This document shows positions 8,327-15,702 of a stretch of 21,598 nucleotides of DNA, in pieces. Source of the DNA: Balneolales bacterium (GTDB lineage: Bacteria; Bacteroidota; Rhodothermia; Balneolales; HLUCCA01); assembly GCA_022565415.1 (NCBI GenBank), contig JAIUMT010000015.1, positions 1-21,598 on the forward strand. Reading direction: 5' to 3'. How positions within the stretch are numbered: position 1 is the stretch's first letter; the number at the start of each line of letters is the position of its first letter. The notes below the pieces were generated by a model. That model saw nothing but the letters and a program-made list of their open reading frames with translations, searched no databases and was not told where the DNA came from. A program made the position numbers and the translations under genes.

Positions 8327-10306
8327 TTATCGGATGCGCAGAACTTGTCCTACGACAATACGCTCCGACTGTAGATTGTTAAGTTGCTTAATACGATTCA
8401 CAGTGGTGTTATGCGCACGTGCAATATCCCAAAGATTGTCGTTCGGCCGAACGGTGTATGTATCGCCACCTGTAGGAGCGCTGGATGCAACTGTAGTTGT
8501 TCTCCCAGCACGACGATCGCGTAACATGGCCTGCTTTTGACTAAACGTCATTGAGTTGATGTTCTGAAATTCACCAACCCGGTTCGATGGAACATAAATA
8601 GTGAGGCTTTGTCCTACTCGAATCGTGTTTCCAATGTTATTCCAGCTTCGAACTCTCCAGGCTTGGGTTCCAAACCACTCCGCGATATGACCAACGGTGT
8701 CGCCCGATTTAACCGTATACGATAACCGGGTACTGTTCGCAGGTGTTGCCGCTGATGGTGTGGATGAAGCCGCAGTTGGTGTCGGTGCTGCAGAAGCTGC
8801 AGTACGGGCTCGGGACGGATTATTCGCTGAAATCGCGACATTACTGCCCTGAGGTACTGGAATCACAATTTCCTGACCCGGAAAAATGGTGGTTGATAGT
8901 CGGTCATTAGCCGCGTACAAATCACGCACCGTGATTCCGTAACGGTTCGCAATTACACCAAGAGATTCTCCTCTTGATACAGTATGAACAACAAGCTGTC
9001 GTCGAGCGGTTTCTGGTAGATTTTTATAGGCTTCCTGAAACGACTCTTTCATTCCTACTGGAATTTTGAGCGGATAAGGCTCGCGTCCCGGAGGAGTTGC
9101 CCAACGAAGTAGCTCCGGATTCAAATTGCGAAGTTCTTGGTTTGAGATACCAGCGAATTCTGCCAGGATGTTCAAATCGACTGATCCCTGAACTGGAACT
9201 ACATCATACGCATACGGTGCGGCATCCAATTTCGGATCGAAACCAAACTCTTTAGGATTCATCGCAACAATTGTAGCGGCAATGTATCCGGGAACATATC
9301 CTCTGGTTTCGCGCGGCAAATATGGGTAAATAGCCCAGTAATCGCGAACGCCACCGGCGCGTTGAATAGAGCTACGAATTCGTCGTGGACTCACGTTATA
9401 ATTGGCGAGTGCCAGGTGCCAGTCGCCCCAAACTGCATATAAATCACGAAGGTGACGTGCTGCAGCGCGTGTCGCTTTCTCCGGATCGCGTCGTTCGTCG
9501 ATCCACCAGTTAGCCTCAAGTCCGTAATGCGCACCAGTTGCATAAATAAACTGCCATAATCCCACAGCACGAGCGTGCGAACGGGCAGTTGGAACCAATC
9601 CACTTTCAATCATCGACAAGTGAATCAATTCAAGCGGCACCCCTTCTTCTTCAAAAATCTCCCTCATCATAGGAAAGTATACAGCAGAACGCTCGAGCCA
9701 TCTTTCCATGATTTCCGGACGGCGGTTAACCAAAAAGTTGATCTGAGTTTGCACCTGAGTGTTTAAAATCAACGGTATTTCGGTTTTGCGAAGTTCAATA
9801 TTTGGCGGCATCACAAAATGATCCGTTTCGAAAAGGTCTTCTTCCAAATTGAACATCTCGTCTAAAATTGCAAAAATCTCGCCATCGACAGCACGCATCG
9901 GCTCGTTGATGCCATAAAACATGTGGTACTCGGTCATTACCGTACGATACAATTCAGACATTCTTCGGCTTTGCGTAGCCTCGGGGTATTCGTCGGCAAG
10001 TCGCTGAATAGCAGACAACGCTTCCGTAATATGCACCTCAGCCTGAACTAAATCATCGCTGACTTGTGCTTCAATTGCCTTGATGTGAATGGTATAAATC
10101 CGGGCGATTTGAGCCATGATCTCAGCATCAAGTGCTTCCAGAGCAACCGGTTCATATACAACTGTGCGGCTTTCAGCTGAGGGAATTTCTACAGGTTCCA
10201 CATACGGCAACCTGAAATCAGGTAATTCTGAGGGTTCTGATCGCTGAGAAAAAGCTTGGGTAGCGAAAAGAATTAATGTTGTAGATAAGAGGATCTTACG
10301 ATACAT
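8327..10306 (-). CDS. MltD-like lytic transglycosylase with three LysM repeats
   Basis: This 659-residue exported protein has a signal peptide (about 1-20), a helical N-terminal region, and an SLT lysozyme-like domain (about 205-320) with the catalytic Glu234 in SMIESGLVP, then AVGLWQFI and ALANYN, typical of family 1 transglycosylases. Three LysM peptidoglycan-binding repeats lie at about 439-483, 528-573 and 615-659. An A/T/P/S-rich linker separates repeats 1 and 2. The enzyme should cleave glycan strands in the periplasm, leaving 1,6-anhydroMurNAc ends. No lipobox is evident, so it may be soluble or held by LysM contacts. It is the first gene of the nine-gene block and 13 bases before the S41 protease gene. 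The name mltD is by similarity in architecture only. Confidence 0.93.
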   Translation of the reverse strand: MYRKILLSTTLILFATQAFSQRSEPSELPDFRLPYVEPVEIPSAESRTVVYEPVALEALDAEIMAQIARIYTIHIKAIEAQVSDDLVQAEVHITEALSAIQRLADEYPEATQSRRMSELYRTVMTEYHMFYGINEPMRAVDGEIFAILDEMFNLEEDLFETDHFVMPPNIELRKTEIPLILNTQVQTQINFLVNRRPEIMERWLERSAVYFPMMREIFEEEGVPLELIHLSMIESGLVPTARSHARAVGLWQFIYATGAHYGLEANWWIDERRDPEKATRAAARHLRDLYAVWGDWHLALANYNVSPRRIRSSIQRAGGVRDYWAIYPYLPRETRGYVPGYIAATIVAMNPKEFGFDPKLDAAPYAYDVVPVQGSVDLNILAEFAGISNQELRNLNPELLRWATPPGREPYPLKIPVGMKESFQEAYKNLPETARRQLVVHTVSRGESLGVIANRYGITVRDLYAANDRLSTTIFPGQEIVIPVPQGSNVAISANNPSRARTAASAAPTPTAASSTPSAATPANSTRLSYTVKSGDTVGHIAEWFGTQAWRVRSWNNIGNTIRVGQSLTIYVPSNRVGEFQNINSMTFSQKQAMLRDRRAGRTTTVASSAPTGGDTYTVRPNDNLWDIARAHNTTVNRIKQLNNLQSERIVVGQVLRIR

Positions 10307-10421
10307 GTATTGTTGTATGTTGAAACTTGGGTTGTCTAATTAGTTAAAGTACACCTAACTCATACTTTTCGGGCAGAATAGGATAATATAGCAAATTTTG
10401 ACGTGAATAGAGAGGTTGGTG

Positions 10422-12095
10422 TCAAACATCAGCTTCGTGCCCTGTCCATCGTTGCACAATAGGCAACCTCCTTCCAATACCAAACGCTTTGGCACTTAAA
10501 CGGAGCCCGGGTGGACTTTGGCGTCGTTTATATTCATTTAAATCGACTAATTTGAGCACCCGATCAACAGTTTCAGCGCCATGACCACTGCCAACAATTT
10601 CATCACGTGAGAGCTGGTCTTCGATATAACGTTTCAGGATGTCATCGAGTACATCATAATCGGGCAAACTATCAGAATCTTTTTGATCGGGACGAAGTTC
10701 GGCACTCGGTGGTTTATTAATGGTATCGTATGGAATAACTTCACGACCGAAATAACTGTCGTTCAACCAGTTAGATAGCGCATAAACCTCTTGTTTGTAC
10801 AGGTCTGAAATCACCGACAATCCTCCGTTCATGTCGCCGTAAAGTGTGCAATACCCGACGGCAAGCTCCGATTTATTTCCGGTATTCAGCAAAATGGATC
10901 CGAATTTATTCGACATGGCCATCAATAGCCCACCACGAATCCGGCTTTGGAGGTTTTCCTCAGCCACATTGAACTCAGTGCCTTCAAAAAGTGGAGATAA
11001 TGCAGTGCTGAACTCATTAAACAGCGATTTTATGGGCACTTCGTGAATGCTCATTCCCAACGCACGGGCTAGTTTTTGAGAATCGGTAACGCTGCCTTCG
11101 GATGAAAACTCCGACGGCATGGTGAGTCCGGTCACATTTCGGGCCCCTACCGCCTCGCAGGCCATCGTAGCAACCAATGCCGAATCGATGCCACCTGAAA
11201 GTCCGAGTATGAGATTGCGTTTTAGGCCCGACTTATCCAGATAATCGCGAATTCCCATCACCAGAGCCTTGTAAATGCGCTCTTCGATGCTGAAATCGCG
11301 CACAACATATTCGCTGAGGGATTTTAGCTGCCCATCTTTCCATAACACATCGGTGAACGAAGCCTCGAACATCTCAGTGGTTGCAACAACGCTCCCATCC
11401 GCCTGCAGCGCCATAGAATCCCCATCAAAAAGAACCTCCGTATTCGCACCCACCTGATTCGCATAAATAATAGGAATCTGCAGTTCACGTGCATGTTTTT
11501 GGAGCATTTTTAGTCTGAGGGGGGCTTTGCCTTTGCTAAACGGTGACGCGGAGACATTGAACAGGATTTCAGCGCCTTTTTCTTTGAGGCGTGCGGCCGG
11601 ATTCTGATCATAAACGTGATAAATGATCTCGTTTTCGGTGTTCCAAATGTCCTCGCAAATGGTGATCCCGAGTTTGTGACCTGCGAATTCGACCACATCA
11701 AACGAACGATTCGGTTCGAAATACCGAAATTCATCGAATATATCATAGGTGGGCAGCAGGGTTTTATGCGTAGTCGAAATCAGCTTTCCGTTGTGCGCGA
11801 GCAGGGCTGCGTTAAACATGCGTCGACCCGGACCCTCATTAGACACGAAAGAACCAAAAAGTATGGCTGTATTGCCGGTTGATTGTATGATTTTTTCATT
11901 GGCACGGTATACGGCGTCGCGAAACACAGCACGTTCGAGTAAATCCATCGGAGGATAGCCTGAAATGGCCAGTTCAGGCAACACAAGCAAGTCCATTCCA
12001 GCCTCAGACGCCCGCGATAACGCACCCAGCACCTGTTTTGTATTTCCGTTTATATCACCAACAATGGTGTTTAATTGTTCAATTCGAATTTTCAA
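10422..12095 (-). CDS. nadE: Glutamine-dependent NAD+ synthetase
   Basis: This two-domain enzyme converts deamido-NAD to NAD with ammonia taken from glutamine. The N-terminal nitrilase-type glutaminase has the triad Glu40 (PELAISGYPP), Lys110 (HKTLLP) and Cys146 (GITICEDIWN). The synthetase domain has the PP-loop LGLSGGIDSALV (SGGIDS at about 299-304), then NTGNKSELAVGY and PPSAELRPDQ. I place the start at a TTG giving MKIRIEQLN, the usual N-terminus of this family (557 codons before the stop). A frame-compatible ATG at 12158 would add 21 unconserved residues and cover a small inverted repeat in the nadE/GNAT gap. It lies 115 bases upstream of the MltD-like gene on the same strand; no terminator is visible between them. 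Confidence 0.95.
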   Translation of the reverse strand: MKIRIEQLNTIVGDINGNTKQVLGALSRASEAGMDLLVLPELAISGYPPMDLLERAVFRDAVYRANEKIIQSTGNTAILFGSFVSNEGPGRRMFNAALLAHNGKLISTTHKTLLPTYDIFDEFRYFEPNRSFDVVEFAGHKLGITICEDIWNTENEIIYHVYDQNPAARLKEKGAEILFNVSASPFSKGKAPLRLKMLQKHARELQIPIIYANQVGANTEVLFDGDSMALQADGSVVATTEMFEASFTDVLWKDGQLKSLSEYVVRDFSIEERIYKALVMGIRDYLDKSGLKRNLILGLSGGIDSALVATMACEAVGARNVTGLTMPSEFSSEGSVTDSQKLARALGMSIHEVPIKSLFNEFSTALSPLFEGTEFNVAEENLQSRIRGGLLMAMSNKFGSILLNTGNKSELAVGYCTLYGDMNGGLSVISDLYKQEVYALSNWLNDSYFGREVIPYDTINKPPSAELRPDQKDSDSLPDYDVLDDILKRYIEDQLSRDEIVGSGHGAETVDRVLKLVDLNEYKRRQSPPGLRLSAKAFGIGRRLPIVQRWTGHEADV

Positions 12096-12130
12096 AGCAG
12101 ACGTGCCAATAATAGAATGTTCTGGGTATA

Positions 12131-12148
12131 TTGTATTTGTACATACAA
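12131..12148. promoter_or_regulatory. Short inverted repeat between nadE and a divergent GNAT gene
   Basis: TTGTAT (12131-12136) and ATACAA (12143-12148) form a perfect 6-bp inverted repeat with a six-base spacer, and TGTACA (12138-12143) is itself palindromic. The site lies upstream of both divergent genes if nadE starts at 12095. A dimeric regulator site is possible, but repeats this short arise by chance and no promoter boxes could be fixed around it. Confidence 0.2.
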
Positions 12149-12217
12149 GTCGTAGCATCGCAAAAAACGTTCATTTTGGGTGCTAAACGAGAAGTATACA
12201 CAAAATAGCCGTTACAA

Positions 12218-12757
12218 TTGATACCTATTAGCAGCGATTTACATCTTCATGCCGTCAAGGTAGAAGTCATTGCCTTAAACCGTCTTGAACTGGATCAAAT
12301 CCGGGACGTGAACGTCATGCTTTTTCAAGAAGAACGCCTCATTTCGAAAATTGATCAGCCTGATTTAATCGCGCTGATGTTACGTATTGATGGTGTTCGT
12401 GCCGGATTCAAAATCGGATATGGCCGAGAGAACGGCGTTTTTTACAGTGCAAAAGGCGGAATCTTGCCCATATTTCGTCGCAAAGGTTACGCCAAGAAAC
12501 TGATGTTTGCCATGATGCAGAAAGCTCAGGAGCTGGGGTACCACACATTTCGCTACGACACATTTCCCAAGCATTATCGGGAAATGCTGTTACTTGGACT
12601 CAAAGAGGGCTTTGAAATCACCCAAACCGACTGGAACGATCAAAAAAAAGATTTCCGAATTGAGCTCAGCGTATCCATTTCGGAGTACTTGAATCGGGAT
12701 TCAGCAGCTCTTTTTGCAGAAACTGCGGAATCAGGTCAATCTGATGCAGGTCTTTGA
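12218..12757 (+). CDS. GNAT-family N-acetyltransferase
   Basis: This 179-residue single-domain acetyltransferase has the acetyl-CoA binding signature GILPIFRRKGYAKKLM, where Arg87-x-x-Gly90-x-Ala92 fits the Q/RxxGxG/A pyrophosphate loop. The preceding strand (RAGFKIGYG) and the following DTFPKHYREMLLLGLKEGF segment complete the fold. The acceptor is unknown. The start is TTG, directly bounded by an in-frame TAG three codons upstream; later ATG/GTG options (12308, 12317) would cut off the first strand and helix. The last 30 codons extend past the expected domain end and overlap antiparallel with the NUDIX gene by 92 bases. Confidence 0.8.
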   Translation: MIPISSDLHLHAVKVEVIALNRLELDQIRDVNVMLFQEERLISKIDQPDLIALMLRIDGVRAGFKIGYGRENGVFYSAKGGILPIFRRKGYAKKLMFAMMQKAQELGYHTFRYDTFPKHYREMLLLGLKEGFEITQTDWNDQKKDFRIELSVSISEYLNRDSAALFAETAESGQSDAGL

Positions 12758-13121
12758 TCGGCATAAACTGCACATCCAAAATCATTTGCTGTGTTTCGCT
12801 TAACTCCGGATCACTGCCAGTCATAAGCGAACCTCCCTCCTGTTTACACAGAAAAAATAGCTCTACAGCGTGCCAAGGTGGTTTTACAAACTCCGAAACG
12901 TACAGAAGCTTTTCGGCTTTGATTTGAATTCCGGTTTCTTCGATGAACTCACGTTCCAGAGCCGACTCCATGGTCTCACCAAATTCAACCCCTCCGCCAG
13001 GCGGAGTCCAAAACGGCTTCTCGCGCGTAGGTGATTGGATATTGACCAATAAAATCGAGCTCTGTTGGACCAGAATTCCGTTGACGCGAACGCGTAGTTT
13101 ATTTCCGAAAGGGCTGTCCAC
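12666..13121 (-). CDS. NUDIX hydrolase
   Basis: This 151-residue protein contains a complete NUDIX box at residues 43-65: GGVEFGE, then RE at 57-58, and EETGI at 61-65, matching GX5EX7REUXEEXGU. NUDIX enzymes hydrolyse nucleoside diphosphates linked to another group; the substrate here cannot be deduced. The start is GTG, five bases after the pyrG stop, so it is very likely the second gene of a pyrG operon. A nucleotide-cleaning role beside CTP synthase would fit, but that is an inference from position. The 3' end lies inside the convergent GNAT gene. Confidence 0.88.
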   Translation of the reverse strand: MDSPFGNKLRVRVNGILVQQSSILLVNIQSPTREKPFWTPPGGGVEFGETMESALEREFIEETGIQIKAEKLLYVSEFVKPPWHAVELFFLCKQEGGSLMTGSDPELSETQQMILDVQFMPIKDLHQIDLIPQFLQKELLNPDSSTPKWIR

Positions 13122-13126
13122 CTTTT

Positions 13127-14740
13127 TTACGACTCAGCCTGGTAATCAAGTGCCGCTTCTACAAATCCGACGAATAACGGATGGGGATTCCGAACGGTAC
13201 TTTTGAGTTCGGGGTGGAATTGGACTCCGACAAACCATCGATTCTCCGGAATTTCCACGATTTCAACCAATTCCCGGTCTGGATTCGTACCTGCAACCTG
13301 TAGTCCGCAGTCTTCCAGCTGCTTACGAAGATCGTTATTCAACTCGTAACGGTGGCGGTGCCGTTCTGAAATCAAATCCGACCCATAGGCCGCGCTCGAT
13401 TTCGTACCCGGTATAAGCTTACAGTCGTATTTGCCCAAACGCATCGTACCGCCCATGTTCTTGATATTCTTCTGCTCTGCCATGATGTCGATAACGGGAA
13501 ACTCCGTTTTAGCATCGAATTCAGCGCTGTTCGCACCTTCGAGTCCGCACACATTTCGGGCGAATTCGATAACTGCGCACTGCATACCTAAGCAAATACC
13601 GAAAAACGGAATGTTGTTGGTCCGCGCATATGTCACAGCGGCTAACTTTCCATCAATTCCACGTCCGCCAAATCCGGGCGCGACCAAAATTCCGGAGATG
13701 CCATTCAATTTCTGACCAACATTCTCCTCTGTGAGATCATCCGACTGAACCCAATCGATTTCAACACAACAATCGTTAACTGCGCCAGCATGGATAAACG
13801 CCTCCACAATCGACATATAGGCATCATGATGCTCTACATACTTACCAACAAGGGCAATTTTCACATTCTTCGACGGATTCCGAACCGATTTAACAAACTT
13901 TCGCCATACATCCAGGTTTAAATCGGACTTAACTTTAATATCAAGCTTTTCAATAACGCGGGCGTCGAGTCCTTCGTCTAGCATCAACAGCGGAACTTCA
14001 TAAATCGACTTCGCATCCAAAGAAGCAATTACATCCTCAACCTCAACATTGCAAAACTGAGCGATTTTCTTTCTGATGCTGGCTTCTAGAGGCACTTCTG
14101 CTCTACAAACTAAAATATCGGGCTGTAAACCGCTTTCCTGAAGCATTTTCACAGAGTGTTGCGTTGGTTTAGTTTTCACCTCACCTGCCGCTTTGAGATA
14201 TGGAACCAGCGTCAAATGTATGGAAAGGGTGTTTTTACGACCAACATCATACCGCATCTGGCGCATGGCCTCGATGTAGGGAAGTCCTTCGATGTCGCCA
14301 ACTGTTCCACCGACTTCAACAATAACCACGTCATAATGCCCGGTTTCGCCGAGTGCACGAACTCTTGACTTAATCTCGTCAGTTATGTGAGGTACAACCT
14401 GAATTGTCTTGCCGAGGTAAGCCACCTTCCTCTCCTTCATGATCACATCATAGTAGCTGCGTCCGGTGGTTACATTGTTTGGCTGGGACGTGGGCAGATC
14501 CAGAAACCGCTCGTAATGCCCAAGATCCAGGGCGGTTTCGGCGCCGGCGTCGGTTACGTAAACTTCCCCGTGCTCGTAGGGGTTCATGGTTCCGGGGTCG
14601 ACGTTAATGTAGGGATCTAATTTTTGGATGGTGACTCTGAGTCCGCGAGCGGATAATAATCGACCCAGAGATGCACAAATGATACCCTTACCCAGAGAAG
14701 ATGTAACTCCGCCAGTTACAAAAATATACTTGGTAGACAT
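13127..14740 (-). CDS. pyrG: CTP synthase
   Basis: PyrG aminates UTP to CTP using ATP and glutamine. I start it at the ATG giving MSTKYIFVTGGVTSSLGKG, the standard family N-terminus (537 residues); the frame stays open for 18 unconserved codons further upstream. The synthase domain shows the P-loop GVTSSLGKG (about 11-19) and DPYINVDPGTMNPYEHGEV. The glutaminase domain has FGICLGMQ with Cys383 and the partners His509 and Glu511 in VQFHPE. Length is normal (E. coli 545). The NUDIX gene follows by five bases. A possible promoter with a palindrome in its spacer lies just upstream. Confidence 0.97.
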   Translation of the reverse strand: MSTKYIFVTGGVTSSLGKGIICASLGRLLSARGLRVTIQKLDPYINVDPGTMNPYEHGEVYVTDAGAETALDLGHYERFLDLPTSQPNNVTTGRSYYDVIMKERKVAYLGKTIQVVPHITDEIKSRVRALGETGHYDVVIVEVGGTVGDIEGLPYIEAMRQMRYDVGRKNTLSIHLTLVPYLKAAGEVKTKPTQHSVKMLQESGLQPDILVCRAEVPLEASIRKKIAQFCNVEVEDVIASLDAKSIYEVPLLMLDEGLDARVIEKLDIKVKSDLNLDVWRKFVKSVRNPSKNVKIALVGKYVEHHDAYMSIVEAFIHAGAVNDCCVEIDWVQSDDLTEENVGQKLNGISGILVAPGFGGRGIDGKLAAVTYARTNNIPFFGICLGMQCAVIEFARNVCGLEGANSAEFDAKTEFPVIDIMAEQKNIKNMGGTMRLGKYDCKLIPGTKSSAAYGSDLISERHRHRYELNNDLRKQLEDCGLQVAGTNPDRELVEIVEIPENRWFVGVQFHPELKSTVRNPHPLFVGFVEAALDYQAES

Positions 14741-14769
14741 TGATAATTGTTTGGGGTGGATGGATGTTA

Positions 14770-14798
14770 AAAATAGCGGATATAATGCCGGCATTCAA
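14770..14798 (-). promoter_or_regulatory. Possible pyrG promoter with a 12-bp palindrome in the spacer
   Basis: On the minus strand a TTGAAT box (14793-14798) and a TATTTT box (14770-14775) are 17 bases apart, each matching four of six consensus positions of a general housekeeping promoter. The spacer is mostly taken by the perfect palindrome AATGCCGGCATT (14784-14795). The -10 box is 29 bases upstream of the chosen pyrG ATG. This favours the shorter PyrG start. Bacteroidota sigma factors often use other boxes, so this remains tentative. Confidence 0.3.
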
Positions 14799-14915
14799 AC
14801 CAAAACCCAAAGTTCGGTAAAATAGCATGAGGTGCGCCATGCCTGTCGCCGCAGTCGGAAGAAATCCGAAACTTCGACTTCATTTTAACAACGTGGATTT
14901 CGTATTTTGCGAGCT

Positions 14916-15230
14916 ATGAAAAAAGATTTGGAATATCCCCCCGACATCGAGGCAGTGTTGAATCTGCATCTTGGAAAAGACTTTCGCGAATTAGACGTAG
15001 AAACATGTCTGGCTGGCTTAAGTAAAAAGCGCAGTCGTTATTGGATTATGATTGCTGTAAATGCGTTTGCACTGATTTTTTTCAGCTATTCGTTTATTTA
15101 CGAAATAACTCAGTTCAGCGACGTCGTTTACTATGCGCTAGGAACTGTGTTCGTTTTGAATGTGCTATTAATTGTATATCAGCGTAAGCAGATTTCAAAA
15201 GCGATCGAATTTCTAGATCAGAACCGGTAA
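14916..15230 (+). CDS. Small membrane protein, two transmembrane helices, unrecognised
   Basis: This 104-residue protein begins with a soluble acidic-basic segment (about 1-44, with PPDIEAVLNLHLGKDFREL). Two hydrophobic helices follow, at about 45-65 (YWIMIAVNAFALIFFSYSFI) and 73-93 (VVYYALGTVFVLNVLLIVY), then a short charged tail. I do not recognise a family. I prefer the ATG at 14916 over the TTG three codons earlier because the ATG gives the usual short basic start. It diverges from pyrG and converges with the next small membrane gene; their stop codons are three bases apart. Expression as protein is plausible from the clear helix pattern but unproven. Confidence 0.65.
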   Translation: MKKDLEYPPDIEAVLNLHLGKDFRELDVETCLAGLSKKRSRYWIMIAVNAFALIFFSYSFIYEITQFSDVVYYALGTVFVLNVLLIVYQRKQISKAIEFLDQNR

Positions 15231-15233
15231 TAG

Positions 15234-15572
15234 TTAATTTCGGAAGTCAACTGCGTGTCGAACTGCGTCATTAACCAGACTTGTGGTACCAGTATCATTT
15301 CGGAATATATCATATAACTGATATGCACCGGTAACAGCGACTACACAGCCAAAAACATTGACTAACGCTGCAATCCATATTGGTGTAATAAAACCAAGTA
15401 GTGCTACGCCAACCATTGACGTTCCAAATAGTACCTGAAAAGTCGACGATACAACATATACAGGCTTTATGTATTGAACTCCGGTAACTACTCTTGTTTT
15501 CCAGTCATTTTTATAAACAACTTTTTTCGTTTTGACTAAACGGCTTGATCGAGGAATATTTGGATAATTCAT
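15234..15572 (-). CDS. Small membrane protein, two transmembrane helices, unrecognised
   Basis: This 112-residue protein has a basic N-terminal region (about 1-36, K/R/Y/V-rich, NDWKTRVVTG). Two hydrophobic segments follow, about 38-63 (VYVVSSTFQVLFGTSMVGVA onwards) and 65-88 (IWIAALVNVFGCVVAVTGAY), then a soluble tail ending AVDFRN. No signal peptide or enzymatic motif is evident and I do not recognise the family. It starts at an ATG with no clear ribosome binding site. It is transcribed away from rlmB and meets the other small membrane gene tail to tail. The two proteins share topology but no convincing sequence identity by eye. Confidence 0.6.
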   Translation of the reverse strand: MNYPNIPRSSRLVKTKKVVYKNDWKTRVVTGVQYIKPVYVVSSTFQVLFGTSMVGVALLGFITPIWIAALVNVFGCVVAVTGAYQLYDIFRNDTGTTSLVNDAVRHAVDFRN

Positions 15573-15657
15573 GACTTTGGGGGATTTCTAGGGGTAATCT
15601 TGACACAAGTGGGACTTCACAGACAGATAACTCAACCATACTTTCGCGATATTGACG

Positions 15658-15665
15658 TATGTTTG
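15658..15665 (+). promoter_or_regulatory. Possible Bacteroidota-type -7 promoter box before rlmB
   Basis: TATGTTTG matches the TAnnTTTG -7 element described for Bacteroidota housekeeping promoters and lies 37 bases before the rlmB ATG, which is a sensible distance. The expected TTTG/TTG -33 partner is not clearly present at the proper spacing, so this is only a weak candidate. The A-rich stretch right before the ATG (15687-15702) is typical of leaders lacking a Shine-Dalgarno sequence. Confidence 0.25.
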
Positions 15666-15702
15666 AATGTAACGAATCCTAAACATTATAAAAATTTAAT
15701 AA

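Noticed and set aside
10336..10343. Palindrome CTAATTAG before the MltD-like gene
   Set aside because: An A/T-rich 8-bp palindrome is expected by chance in a 115-base intergenic gap and no promoter boxes frame it.
14741..14794. An 18-codon upstream extension of PyrG
   Set aside because: CTP synthases begin with MSTKYIFVTGG or very close variants. The extension is unconserved in character and overlaps the likely promoter.
14825..14842. Small bulged hairpin (GCATGAGG/CCATGC) between pyrG and the small membrane gene
   Set aside because: Only six pairs with a bulge, and it lies upstream of the putative pyrG promoter, so it would not be in the transcript.
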